DNA of 64,000 bases, from the NCBI GenBank assembly GCA_003439945.1, contig QVRM01001266.1:124001-188000 (forward strand), given 5' to 3'. The position numbers and the translations under genes were made by a program. The notes beneath the pieces were generated by a model, which did no database searches, was not told the DNA's origin, and saw only the letters and a program-made list of their open reading frames with translations. Positions 33,091 to 44,588 of this stretch are shown in pieces. This DNA is from Dermanyssus gallinae. Its lineage: Eukaryota > Arthropoda > Arachnida > Mesostigmata > Dermanyssidae. Positions within the stretch are counted from its first letter, which is position 1; each line of letters opens with the position of its first letter.

Positions 33091-35084
33091 GCACCCTTCG
33101 TCGAACTACGAGTTCAGTGAATGCACTGCGAGAGTGGAGAAAGAGAGAGCGCAGCAGAGATGGGAAACGCTGCAGAGTTCGCATAGGCGTAGGGACGAAG
33201 GAGGGCGCAGCGAATATGGGAGGCGCAACGGAGCTGGGGTGCATCGAGCCGCCCCCAAAGCCATTCCCGCCGTATCTGCTGCCACGACGACGGTACTGTT
33301 TGCAACAAGACACAATTGTTGAAAGATGTCCCATTACTTCTTTGACGGCACGCAAGGGCCGCAATGCCTCTCTGCCTGCTAGGTGCCAGCCGACAGTCAG
33401 CAGCAGCAGCAGCAGCAACGGCATCGTTGCGATGGACAAACAAGCGTACGTTCCCTTTGGCTCCTCAGATCTATCCTTGTTATTGCCGCGTTCTTTCTTC
33501 TTTTGTTCATTTCTTCATCCTTTTATTCTTCCTCTATATTGTCTTGTCATATTGCTTTTTCCTTCGTCGTGTTCATTTGCTTCTTATTTTCCCCCAGCGT
33601 CCCCTAGTTTCTCTACGGCTGCTTTCCTTTGCTTCCCGCAGACCTCACCAGACAGTCGCACCCTCTTTCGGCCCGGGATCTCTCCTGTTACTTGTTGGGG
33701 ATCGGCCCAGCGCCTGATGAAATGGGTTCTGAGGGCGATCGCGTTTCGGCTTGGGCGGCTCGGCACAGTGGCGACCTCTAGGTGGCCCCCCAGAAACATC
33801 AAACGGGCCCTTTATCGTATTTGCTAACGCTGTAGAGATAGGATCTTGCTATCTTTGTATCTCTCTTTCTCTTCCTCTGTCACGCATACGACGGATATTA
33901 GGTACTTATTTATATTTTTTTTTGTATTTAAAATTTTTTAAGTCTCATTATGTGAGAACTATTTGGGTGTCCAAAAACCGAATTAAATGATAATCGATTA
34001 GTAAAGCATGAAAAACTGGGTTAACCAACACGCCTTCTATGTTCTCTCTAATAAGAGCAAACGTAACGATTACCGTCTTCCATAACGGCACTATTAGAAT
34101 ATGTCACAGCTATAACCACAATAGTCACGGCGAAGTTAGCGGCGAATAAATGATCGAATAGCTATTTTTTGGTTTTTACATGCACGGGAAGCCGCCACGA
34201 CGCAGCCAAATAGGACAATGGGCAATCCACGGCTGCTGCACACTTGCCGGTTCATTCGACCTGTTCATCTATTCAGACTCTTGACAATACCAGCATACAC
34301 TTCGGCGCAACTCAAATACACATCGGCGTTGTTTGTTGTCGCTCGTCGTTCCGACAGAGCGCGCACGCAGGTCGCAAAATGTCACGCTTAGCATACCCGG
34401 ACGTAAGCGCTCCAAGCGCGAGTGCTTCAGAAACATTTTGCTCCACTTGTCCACTGACCGGCGGCGCATTACGTCTCTTTCGAGCTGGAAGATAATGGAG
34501 ACAACACAACCGAATAGCAACCAAAAGCAAAAGCAACTACTATAAACTGCGGCGGCGGCGCCGGCAGCTTCTTCTTCTTCACTCCACGAAACAAGCATCG
34601 ATCCAAAAGATCACAGGCGCGGGTGCGCTGTGCTGGTGTCGAACGAAGAGTCGTTTATATTGCTCTGTTTCTCCCCATCACCTCATCGATATCCGCGCAC
34701 GGTAGTTCGATAGCCATGAAACTGCCTGGTTGGTGATTTTTATTGCATGCACGATGCAGTCGCTCGGAATGTGTGTGCGCACACGCAGTGTATCTGCACG
34801 TCGCGAGCGTGTCTGTGGTCTTAAGGTCGTAAAGTTTAAACGAACGAGCTATACGGTTGCACTTGTCCTTACCAAACAATCTGACCTGCCCTCTGTCCAT
34901 CGGGGCCCCGGCACATAATAATAGTCAGTGGCTATGGCCCATTGGGATCTGAAACGGGTATGTAGTGTGTTAAACAACTTGTGTTAGACGCTCATTCTGC
35001 CCACATCTGGAGAATGAGGAACACAGGCATAGAACGATCAGCAATGGCTTCGTATTTATCTTCATGTGCGCTTTCAAAAAGTAT
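33091..35084. other. No gene recognised
   Basis: The 33,091-33,830 part is GC-rich, with a CAG run near 33,398-33,418 and a pyrimidine-rich patch at about 33,475-33,640. Frames of up to 236 residues have low-complexity composition and no domain. 33,831-35,084 is mixed sequence with no repeats matched. Confidence 0.45.
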
Positions 35085-35107
35085 GTATATATATATATAT
35101 ATATATG
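35085..35107. repeat. (TA)n microsatellite
   Basis: TA run at the left edge of the TA-centred foldback element. Confidence 0.9.
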
Positions 35108-35152
35108 CTTATCAAAAACATCTAAAGATTTTTTGCGTTTATACATATGCAT

Positions 35153-35191
<39 letters not shown>

Positions 35192-35239
35192 TGCCATACG
35201 CAAACGCCACTAAGCCAACATTAATAATTATGACGAAAA

Positions 35240-35282
<43 letters not shown>

Positions 35283-35390
35283 TATATTTATATATATATA
35301 TATATATCGTCATCTTTGTCATTATAATTACTGTCGATTTAGTGACGTTTGCATATGGCGTGCATAACTAGATATGCGTATGTACAAATG
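35107..35390. mobile_element. TA-centred foldback element
   Basis: Imperfect inverted arms, 35,187-35,246 and 35,303-35,367, flank a (TA)n core (35,242-35,307). The left arm reads GCATGCCATACGCAAACGCC; the complement of the right reads GCACGCCATATGCAAACGTC. Beyond these, ATGCATATGTATAAACGCA (complement of 35,133-35,151) matches ATGCGTATGTACAAATGCA (35,373-35,391), so the arms extend outwards. The left side has an extra TA array (35,155-35,188) that the right lacks. No frame is present. It could be a MITE whose loop or target expanded into a microsatellite. Confidence 0.75.
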
Positions 35391-35642
35391 CATATTTGGA
35401 TTTTTCTAATTAGCAAAGATGATGACTGGATTTTGATGGGTTTGTGAGTCCCACATCACCGTGGTCGTGTCAACGACGTCTAGTGTGCATCATGTGTAAC
35501 AGCTAATTCTGATGAAAAATATACGTATGAATTATAAATTCAATATATGAATCTGAACAAATATTTGCCGATTTTAGAATAATCTTATCTAATAATGCTT
35601 CAACAATTTCTACAGATTGTTTTGCAATGTATATATTTATTA

Positions 35643-35644
35643 AA

Positions 35645-35675
<31 letters not shown>

Positions 35676-35679
35676 TTAT

Positions 35680-35729
<50 letters not shown>
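35643..35729. repeat. (TA)n with T-run interruption
   Basis: The stretch TTTATTAAATATA occurs on both sides of a poly-T run, so the array looks duplicated in tandem. Confidence 0.93.
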
Positions 35730-35730
<1 letters not shown>

Positions 35731-36289
35731 CACATTGGACATTAAATTGGACAGCAAAATATTACAGTTTCAATTTAATAATTGGAATTTTAGCACGTTT
35801 TCATCGTATAGTTGGCGTAGCAAAAGGAAATCGTTCTACGATGTCCTCAACAGAAAGCTTTGCTTAGTGGGCGCTTTTCGGAGCTCGTTTTGCATCCTCC
35901 GATAAGCTGGCGGAATCGACGGCCAGAGGGCGCCACAATCGGCCCGCCCCGTGTCGGCCCATCTCCCCCGTGGATTCCTAAGTGGGGAGTGACGCTGCCC
36001 CTTTTCCCGTCCCCTGTGTCTATCCGTTCGCCGCCGCCGCCGCGGCCCGCTCTTCTAGTTCTATGGAGCCCCCTTTAAGGGCTGGCGACGGTTCTCGTGG
36101 CGGCGGCGGCTGTAGCAGCAACGCCGACGACAACGATGACTCGGACAGCCAGCCGGTCCGTCGGTGAAGTTGCGCCGAAAGAGGAACGCGAGAGAGAGAG
36201 ATGAAGAAGAGAAAAAGAGTATCTACGGGGGCGGAGTGAGCAGGGGGCACCCGGGGGCAACGTAGCGTCAGCCGTGCGTGTGGTCTGTT
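35730..36289. other. No gene recognised
   Basis: AT-rich left, GC-rich right from about 35,920. No domain was recognised. Confidence 0.45.
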
Positions 36290-36770
36290 CATCTCGATCC
36301 TTCCTCCTGCCTTGCCTCTTGCTCCCTCCCTCTCTCTCCCTCTTGCTCCCTCCCTCTCCCTCCCTCTCTCTCTATGCCTGTCCCATACCCCTTCTTTCGC
36401 TCTATCTCTGTTTCGTTCTCCCCTGGCCCCTCTATCTGCCCCTCTCACACTATTGATCTGCCGCGGTACTCTCTCCCTTTCTCTGTAATTCTCGTTTCTC
36501 TTTCACGGTTCTATATGTGTTCCTGTGCCGTTCTTTTGTTTTCTTTCGCGCGCTCTCTCTCCCTCCCTCCCCTCTGTTTCTCTCCTTCTCACCACACTAT
36601 TTCGCTTTCCCTATTCCCGTTGGTATTCCACACTTCTTCTTTCAAATCTCTTTCCCTCTCTCTAGCAATCTCTCTGTCTGTATGTACCTTTTCCTCTCGC
36701 AGCCTCCCCCTTCTTTCTTGTTCCCGCTCTCTCTCCCTTTCGCTTGCACCTTCTTTCTCCCTTGACCGTG
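36290..36770. repeat. Long polypyrimidine tract
   Basis: About 480 bp, overwhelmingly C and T on the plus strand, with CCCTC and CTCT motifs. Ser/Leu/Pro-rich frames on the plus strand and Arg/Glu-rich frames on the minus strand come from this composition. Confidence 0.85.
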
Positions 36771-37722
36771 TTTCGGCCTCTGGTGTATGTATGTCAGTCG
36801 ATCGTGGAGCAGTGAAGTGGACGAACATCGTAGTTGTTGTAGTAGTAGCTCGGCAGTAGCTGGTCGTACAGTCGCAGTGGAAGACGATGGACGGGGCACG
36901 GACGGGGTCCAAGGGTATGGGACTGGGCCGTAGTCAGGCGGCGGCTGCTGCTGCCTGGTCTGGCCTTCTGCCTGTCTATCTGTCTATCTATTAGGCAGGC
37001 GGTCGGTCTGCCGTCCGGCCGGTGTGTCTGTCTGTCTATATATCTATCGGCCTCAAGCCCTGCATGAAGGCCTAGACGCGAACGGACATATCCGTTCGTT
37101 CGTCCATCCGCCTGCCATAGGCGAGCTCCGAGAGTGTGTTTGTGAGAGTGAGAGAGATAGATGGAGAGAAGGAGAGAGAGGAAAACCCGGGGTGACGAAG
37201 AAGGAAACGAAGACGGGGCGCGGACGAGAAACATGGCCAGTAAGCGGAGTCGGCGATGGCAGCAGCCGCCGCCGCAGCGACGGCAATGGCAATGGGCCAC
37301 TCTGCAACGAGCTGATAATTGATTTTGCTGTGCCCTCAAACGCCAGCGGCACCCCGCCGCTCTACCGCTTTGCCGCTCCGTGGTTCGACCATTCGCTCGC
37401 CTCGTTCTCTTCGTCATTGGCGCTGGACAACCAACAGACAGCCGGCATCGGCAACAGAGCGCACGGAAGCGGGGGGAAGGCGGTGGTGGCGGCGGTAGCG
37501 GCGATACGGAAGCGGGGGGACGGCGGCTATGAACCCGATCTAGGCGTCTCATGCCCCTTTACACCGCTCCTGGCCTCCGTCCAGTCCAGACGCAAGGCTA
37601 CACTTACCACCACCACGAACAACAACAACGACGAAAACAACAACTATGATGTAAGCAACAACAATCACGGTGAAGGCAACAATAACGACGGCTAGAACAA
37701 CAACGACGAAATCAAGATCGAC
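36771..37722. other. No gene recognised; simple sequence
   Basis: Contains GTCTGTCTATC-type runs (about 36,965-37,045), a purine-rich patch (37,140-37,200), GGC-rich sequence (37,470-37,530) and AAC-rich sequence (37,615-37,700). Frames of over 220 residues on both strands lack domains. Confidence 0.5.
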
Positions 37723-37763
37723 GATATATATATATATATATTTATATATATACATATATATAT
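37723..37763. repeat. (TA)n microsatellite
   Basis: TA with TTTA and TACA interruptions. Confidence 0.93.
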
Positions 37764-38399
37764 CAGCGTACGTAGCCGTATTAGCGTCACAAGTAACTAA
37801 CAGGAGAGTGACAAGGAAATTGAGGAGAAAAAACCTTCCGAGAAAACAGTCATATTAACATATATATAACTGTTGGCAATATATAACCAATATATAGCTG
37901 TTGGCTTTTTCATTGAGCAATTTGATCGTGCTTGATTATGGTGGCGCTTAGCAGAAATGTAGACGGATTGTAAACATGCGTCAACGCTTGCAGGTGAGAG
38001 AAACTGATAGCAGTTTGTTCCGTCAAATGTATCTACCAACAAATGTAACGGTTAAGCTTTCAAACAGCAAATAAAAAAAGTACGGCAACCGAGAAAGTGT
38101 TCCATAAGCGTAAAGCTACAGCGCATATATGTACATATAGCGCATGAATGATGCTCAGACAGGGGAGTTCTAGCTTCAGAGGCTGGAACAGCAACAGCAA
38201 AAAGTCAATACGACCACAAGCAATACACGGAGCCGGATTGGTAAGTTTTAGTACATTGAATCGAAAAAATCTCCGAAACTAATACGGTCTTCCGGTTCGT
38301 TTTATTTAGAGGCACGCCATTCATCAGCTACACACCGGGCGACGTCAATAAGGAAAAAACGTTAAAATCGTGATATCTCAAGTGTCGAAAGAGGCTTGA
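37764..38399. other. No gene recognised
   Basis: A short direct repeat ATATATAACTGTTGGC / ATATATAGCTGTTGGC at about 37,861-37,907. Nothing else was identified. Confidence 0.45.
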
Positions 38400-38740
38400 A
38401 TTTTGGGTAAACAACTCTCGGATCCTCAGTCAGGAGAATGCACCAGCTCGGATTATTTAATGAAAATGTTGAGTTTTCTATTTCCGCAGTCTTCCTATTT
38501 GCCGGATCTGGTTCCGTGTGACTTTTCCTGTTTCTATGGATAACAAAAAACATTGATGGGACAACGTTTTGAAACTACTGAGAAGATTAATAAGAAAAAT
38601 CGCAGAAGCGACTCCACCCGATTGCGAAAGACGCGTTTAGAAAACGTTTCAGAGAGTGGAGAGGAAATAAACGTCTCCCAATATGCTAACGATGTGTTGA
38701 TGCGGTGTGCGGGGCCCAAATATCTAAAGTGTAGCTTTCG
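38400..38740 (+). pseudogene. Mariner transposase fossil, C-terminal part
   Basis: The motifs are spread over three frames. LSQENAPARII (38,424-38,456) corresponds to the HQDNAPAH block, with the catalytic aspartate replaced by glutamate. SSYLPDLVPCDFSCFYG (38,489-38,538) holds the third aspartate. MGQRFETTEKI follows at 38,553 and AKDAFRKRFREWRGNKR at about 38,622. These match the order in mariner transposases. Frameshifts and a stop separate the blocks, so it is inactive. No terminal repeats were identified. It is more decayed than the copy at 7,357. Confidence 0.82.
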
Positions 38741-39513
38741 GCAGAAAAGAAATCGCGAAACTTTGCGCGCGCGATCCGGTTAGGTTAGACGCGTCGCGCG
38801 AATTCGCTTGCTTCCGTACCACCATCACCGGTTGGGCGTGACCGACCGCCCGCCCGCTCGCCCGCCGGTCTGGCCGTCGTTCAACATGGCTTCACTCTCG
38901 TTTCGCCTCAAACTACTTATGTCATTACGGCCCCACAATGTCTGGTGACTAGTAGATGGCCTTAGTGACTTTAGGAACAACGGAGCTGATCGGGCTAACG
39001 CAACAACGTGTCGCTGCTCTCGCAGACCGTGACGTATGACGACGGCCTGGTGTGGCACGCACGCCTGCCATCGGCTGCTCGATGAGGTGTTACGCGTGTA
39101 CACACGATAAGATGCCGTTGCTGCTGGGGTTGCGCTCCCCGATCATACACAACGATGGGGCCAGCAGTAGACGCAGTTAAGCAGCTATATGCTTGTACGT
39201 CTAGTCTGTATATATATATATATATAGGCAACGATAGGTAACAACAGCAAATCGTTTAATGACCCCACTACCGGAGGCGGCAGGTGGTCGGTCAGCGAAT
39301 GGAATCAGCCTGGGTTGTTGTCCTGGCCACAGCCGTCGGCCCGTCGACGCTGCGCCATTCGGGCGAGTGGCCATAAAACAGGAATTCCCCCCAGGAAGTC
39401 TCGGCGTTTGGTATCGCGCTTGACTAACGCAGATGAGTCACGTAGATACGGACCAACGAGGATTAACACAGGCTCTCTGGAAAAGCAAACCATGTTTGAA
39501 CAAGCACAAAACG
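38741..39513. other. No gene recognised
   Basis: Includes a small TA array (39,209-39,226). No domain. Confidence 0.45.
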
Positions 39514-39699
39514 TTACTTTTCGGGCTGATTCCCAGCCAAGATTTAACGTCCACGGGACTGCTTTTCGCATTGCTTCATAAACGGACCCTCATAAATACA
39601 AATTGGTGCAACGGTGGGTCTCGAACCCGCGCACCTATCTAGTGTCTCCTCCGGTCACGAGGCGCAGGCGGAATGCACCCACCACGCCACCGGGCTCGA
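39514..39699 (-). mobile_element. tRNA-derived SINE (copy B)
   Basis: On the minus strand: CGAGCCCGGTGGCGTGGTGG (A-box region), GCGCCTCGTGACCGGAGGAG, GGGTTCGAGACCC (B box), a body with TTTATGAGGGTCCGTTTATG, and an end CTTGGCTGGGAATCAGCCCG. It has the same block order as copies A, C and D. Confidence 0.88.
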
Positions 39700-39977
39700 C
39701 GAACAAGTACAAGGTGCAAACTCTAAGCCGGCACTCTTCCAGCAGGTACGTGTCGTAAAACTCGAGGCGTTTCAGTAAGTATGTTGTCATATTTGGAGCG
39801 ATTGTTGTTAACTCTTGCAAATGTTTGCCTTGATTTGTGTGTTTTTGACACTTCCTTGGCTAAACTGCCAACGGCAGGCAACGCTGACTCCCGCCGCCCA
39901 ACATTGTGAGTGTGCGAGCGGAAATGAATGAAACTTCAAAAGGTGACCACTGCGCTCAGATCTTTAAAGTGTATGTT

Positions 39978-39979
<2 letters not shown>

Positions 39980-40038
<59 letters not shown>
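39980..40038. repeat. (TA)n passing into (GA)n
   Basis: About 20 TA units followed by about 9 GA units. Confidence 0.95.
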
Positions 40039-42399
40039 GGGCCGCAAGACAAAGACTTCATGTAACTGATTGGCCTCTAGGGAAAATAGTATACTTGCCT
40101 TTGTGACATGCCCAGGCACATTGTTCGCTGCAACATATTCATTACGTCAAACCTCGGCCCTAGCATCATCCGGTTCGGATACTGTCGTCAGCGCACACGC
40201 GTTGCGTCGTTGTGCCTCCAAAGTTGTTGTTCTGAATAGAGGAACCCAACTGGTCGCAGTTTATTTTCGGCTTTTGGTTTCTACCACTGCCGGGGCGGCT
40301 GATGCTGCTGCAATCCGTCCGTCCGCCCATCGAGCCCAGCATTGACCGCACAGCTACAGTGCTACCTAGTTCACAGGCAGCCTCACCAGCAGCAGCAGCA
40401 GCATCAGATGCAGTCGCAGATGACAACGCCTTGACAATGCGGTCCGCACTGACTGGCTTCTCGCTAGCGCGCCCCAGTTACTCGTTCATTTGCAATGGCC
40501 GCGGCAGCCAGGCAGGCTTTCGCGAGGCAAATTAAGTCTGCCTTTGCGTATAGCTGGCCTGGGGGGGGGCTGGATGTCTGCCTGCCTCAATTGAGCCCCA
40601 CACAAAAGGCTGTTCTCGTGGGGGCCTACTTTGTGTATGCATGTGTACGTATGTATGCGCCCATGTATGTATGTTCGTATGTGTTCGTCGTTCGGTCGCC
40701 CGCACGCCCGCCCCACTGTCTCGCGAGGGGTACTCGCCCCCAGGGCGGGGGGGAGGGGAGGACGAAGCACACGCTACTACAAATTGCTGTGGGCTTGCTT
40801 GCGTCTAGTTAAGCCGCTCATGCTGCTACTGCTGAGGGCGCTGCTCGTTGACAGAGGAGCGGGCGGAAGCAAGCTCGGTGGAGAGCACGTTGAGGGGTTG
40901 GAAGGAATTCTTCATCAATGAGACTTTTCACTTGGCGTCTTCAGGTTGCATCCCTGCTACCCCTTGCGGGGTACCGAGCTCGGAGGGCGCGCGCGCCAGA
41001 CAACGCGTTGTGGCCTGGCAGCAGCAGCAGCAGCGACGCCGCCGCGTCGGCGCTGACTGGAAAGTTTTCGGGAGTAACAGCTTCGAGATAAATCATGCGT
41101 CAGAACGTTAACGCTAAGAAGTTTGGCGGTAGGGAGAGAGGAAGACAGCGGGCGTGCTGTCCTTGGCGCTATTCTATTCGCAAGTTGCTACCCCAGAGAA
41201 ACAATGTACGCCCTAACTCTCCTGAGAAGTGTGTGTTGAGCTTTACACATAGAGAAGTGCTGCTTGAGAAGTGTATGTTGAGCTTTACCCACAGAGCGTG
41301 GGCGCAAGCACGCCGCTCATATTTCAGTCAAGGCTACAGGTAATTTCTTTCCAGCGAAGAAGTGAGAAGTATTGCGATCTTGCTCATGATAGCAGGCAAG
41401 GAAATAACCGCACGCACTTGTCCGTGCCATGCTGAAAACACACATGGCTGGTAAATTGTGACGCTGTGCAAACTCGCTGCGTGTGCGCGACTTCACAATA
41501 CAACAGTAAGGCTGCTTCGCAAAGTGCTGTCGGGCATAGCCACACATTCTGGCACTGTCTCATGCTGTTTCACTCCGACGGACGAATTTCGGAAACTATA
41601 TGCTCGAGACAGTCTGTCGCTGGTTAGAGGATCACCGAGTAATCAGTGGAAGGTAGGTAGGATGCGAACAACAATAGACAATAGAGATCTGCAATATCCG
41701 ACAAAGCACGCAGAAGTGATACGCGGGTGTTTCACGTATCGCAATTACCCACCTGTGACCACAGACAGTCACATTGCTTCCTTCACGGTGATCGACTACG
41801 CTAATTTTCAGGTTGTGGTCGGTTCGTTGCCGGGGTTACCGTAGGACCCATGAACACCAATGCATCTTAGCACAGCCGGTGCGCTTTTGGGGCAATCTTT
41901 CTTCAAGTGGCCCGCCGTATTGTCATTGTTGCAGGCTGCCCTTTTCCATTTGTAACGATTTGTCTCACGGTTTGGGTTGCCACTTCGAAAACATTTGCCT
42001 GCTTAAAAAACACCGCGTTCCTCGTCTGGCATATAGGCCTGCCGTCGTCAACTCGCGGTGCTTTTCCTACGAACTCCGTTACGTAGGGGGCTGCCGCTGC
42101 TGCTCTTGCTAAATGGAGGTTGGCTGCAACCAGAGCCGCCGCTGAACCGGTGACCTGCGTTTACTGTTCTTCAATTACATTTCGAAGCAGGCTGTTTGTA
42201 ATTCTAGACTAGCATCTGTCCATACCCTACGGGCTTGGAACTAGCATGAGGCTTAGCGTACAGACATGTTGTCAATGTACCGAGGACCATACATTTTGAA
42301 ACACCTAGTATTCCCCCGGACAGCCATTTTGGCAGCATGAACGCTGACCCGCAGCGGTGCGCTCTATCATGTATTCTCAATGAGCATCGTTAAAAAATT
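40039..42399. other. No gene recognised (2.4 kb)
   Basis: GC-rich from about 40,150 to 41,100, with CAG runs near 40,388-40,403 and 41,021-41,034 and a G run near 40,561. GAGAAGTGTGTGTTGAGCTTT near 41,224 recurs as GAGAAGTGTATGTTGAGCTTT near 41,265. No frame has a recognisable domain. Confidence 0.45.
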
Positions 42400-42480
42400 C
42401 GATCAACAACATGGATTGAACCGGCGACACTCCGATAGATGACCACTAAGACTTGGGCACTGGCCCCTTAGACCCCCATT
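42400..42480 (-). mobile_element. Possible tRNA-like SINE head
   Basis: On the minus strand a B-box-like CCGGTTCAATCC follows AGTCTTAGTGGTCATC, at about tRNA spacing. No copies elsewhere in the window, and the cloverleaf does not fold well. Weak call. Confidence 0.3.
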
Positions 42481-43519
42481 ATATATACATATAATATATA
42501 TTTCAAATTTTTTTTCAAGCTTTAAACGTGGTTTATTCAACGGAACTGCATTGCAGTACATCCGAAGGCAAATCGCGAACGAGAGCTGATGATAGGGAAG
42601 AAGAGCTGATTTGAAAATACCTACGGCCCGGTGCCTATCAGCCGGCCGCCACGATAAAGAATGCCGACGCAGTACACCGCCGGTTGTAATTGAATAGCTG
42701 GGCGTCACGAGGAATAAGCATCATGCTGACATTGTCGTTGTCGTTATCGTCGTCGTTGTCACCACTGCAGTTTTAATAACTTCAGCTGCTGTGTCACAAC
42801 GCCGAGGTAACAATAATGTATTATCTTGAGCGGGCGGGCGGCTGAACGGCTTGGCAAGGGGTGCAACTTTCACGAACTCTGAGGGAGACGGGGACCAGCT
42901 AAGGGAAGCAAGAAAGGGAGAGAGGAACACGAAAGAGAGCGCGTAAGGAAAAGAGAGAAAGGAAGAAGATAAATGTGGATGAGAATGATGGTGGTGATGA
43001 TGACAATGATGATGTTGACTACGACAGCTGAGAAAAGTGAAGGGGCTAAGAGGAAAACGATGGCACAGCCGCGCCTTTCATTCATCCTGCGCCCAGCCTT
43101 CTTTAGCCTGCTTGCCTTCCTTGCTGTCCGCCGCTTTCTGCTTCCCTGTCATTCCTGTCTCGTGGCCGTCAGCCCGTCAGTCTGGACTGAGCAGGGCGCA
43201 GTGCAGGGCAAGCTATCCCGGTAGGTGGGGCGCCTACTAAGCCATAATTAGTCGACGCTCATAAACAAGCTGGCAGTAACGGTAACGGTATCGTTTTGTG
43301 CAGCTTACGCGTATGACTGAAGCTATCTCTTGGCCGGCCAGGTAACAGGTAAATAAAGCCTCGCGCGACGGCAGCTAGCTATCTAACACCGCACTACGAC
43401 GCAAGAACGTAGTAAAGGCAGTGTTGGCGGCCGTAATAGCAGTAAATCAGTATCATCCTTCCCGTCAACGGGGACGTATTACTGGGGAGTTATTGATACT
43501 GCTGTTGCTGCTAGTGTTG
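42481..43519. other. No gene recognised
   Basis: A GTC/GTT run near 42,735-42,760, a purine-rich patch at 42,880-42,975 and GAT repeats near 42,975-43,015. Frames here are low-complexity. Confidence 0.45.
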
Positions 43520-43550
43520 TAATAGTAGTAGTAGTAGTAGTAGTAGTAGT
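43520..43550. repeat. (TAG)n microsatellite
   Basis: About ten TAG units directly before the first unit of the SINE duplication. Confidence 0.93.
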
Positions 43551-43561
43551 CAGTGGCGGTC

Positions 43562-43750
43562 GAGCCCGGTGGCGTGGTAGCTTAGGTCTGCGCCTCACAA
43601 CCGGAGGAGACACATAGGTGCGCGGGATCGAGCCCCACCGTTGCCCCACATTTGTATTTATTTGGGGGTAGTCCGTCTATGATGCAGTTTGAAAAACAGT
43701 TCTGTTGACGTAAAATCTTGGCTGAGGGTCAGCCCGAAAACTTTACTAGT
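43562..43750 (+). mobile_element. tRNA-derived SINE (copy C)
   Basis: Starts GAGCCCGGTGGCGTGGTAGC, containing a Pol III A box. A B box GGGATCGAGCCCC lies about 55 bp on. A unique body follows, ending GGGTCAGCCCGAAAACTTTA. It is nearly identical to copy D, 215 bp downstream, including flanking CAGTGGCG and (TAG)n, so C and D are parts of one tandem duplication. Confidence 0.9.
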
Positions 43751-43776
43751 GTAGTAGTAGTAGTCAGTGGCGAGTC

Positions 43777-43964
43777 GAGCCCGGTGGCGTGGTAGCTTAG
43801 GTCTGCGCCTCACAACCGGAGGAGACACATAGGTGCGCGGGTTCGATCCCTACCGTTGCGCCACATTTGTATTTATCCGGGGGTAGTCCGTCTATGATGC
43901 AATTTGAAAAACAGTTCCGTTGACGTTAAATCTTGGCTGAGGGTCAGCCCGAAAACTTTACTAG
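43777..43964 (+). mobile_element. tRNA-derived SINE (copy D, tandem duplicate)
   Basis: As copy C, with a better B box (GGGTTCGATCCCT). CAGTGGCGAG before it recurs at about 43,988, followed by unrelated sequence, so a third repeat unit begins but breaks off. Confidence 0.9.
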
Positions 43965-44588
43965 TGTAGTAGTAGTAGTAGTAGTAGTCAGTGGCGAGGA
44001 CTCACCCTGAGCGCTTGCAAGTGATGCGATGCCGGGTGCAATCGCACTCGGTATCGCATTAATGAGCAATCCAGCACGCATAATAATTAGGTACTGCGCA
44101 ATTTATTTGAGTTCAAGTTAGGCGTCGAAACGGATGATTTTGAACGGTTGGGCCAGGACGAACATCTGCCTTCTTGCAGTATCATCGATCCAATCTCTCG
44201 AACATTGTGCGCCTACCCTGTAGGTCGAGTTGTTTATAAACAGCGTATTTGACGATTTAGCGGTGTGTAGAATACCAGCTGTTCTGCACGACCAGTGTGT
44301 TTACAGACAGACTCTACAAATGCACAAAGCTCTGGTACCGGCAGCAATACGGACAGGCCATCTGACGCGACGGGTATTAACGAGCATGACAATGCTAGAA
44401 AATAGAAGAGTAAGACTCAATCCCCGCCCGTCATGAAATAGCAGTTTCCTCTCCCCCTGAGAAATTACAAATAATGCCGTCACAGAAACGGATCTGCAGA
44501 TCCTTCTGCACGAGGTCATCCGCTTCGCATGGCTGGTTGCGACTTGCACCACCACCGAGAAAGACATTAAAAAACAAAACGATTTCTC
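43965..44588. other. No gene recognised
   Basis: (TAG)n remnants at 43,965-43,988, then mixed sequence. Confidence 0.45.

Noticed and set aside
36278..36859. 193-residue Ser/Leu/Pro-rich frame resembling a secreted or membrane protein
   Set aside because: It is produced by the polypyrimidine tract; composition matches CTC/TCC/CCT codons.
41224..41285. Repeated GAGAAGTGT-GTTGAGCTTTAC as a tandem element
   Set aside because: Just two copies of about 30 bp; best explained by a small local duplication.
43562..43964. Evenly spaced repeats as a possible CRISPR array or tRNA gene pair
   Set aside because: The repeats are whole 190-bp SINEs with tRNA-like heads that do not fold into full cloverleafs, in a eukaryotic setting.
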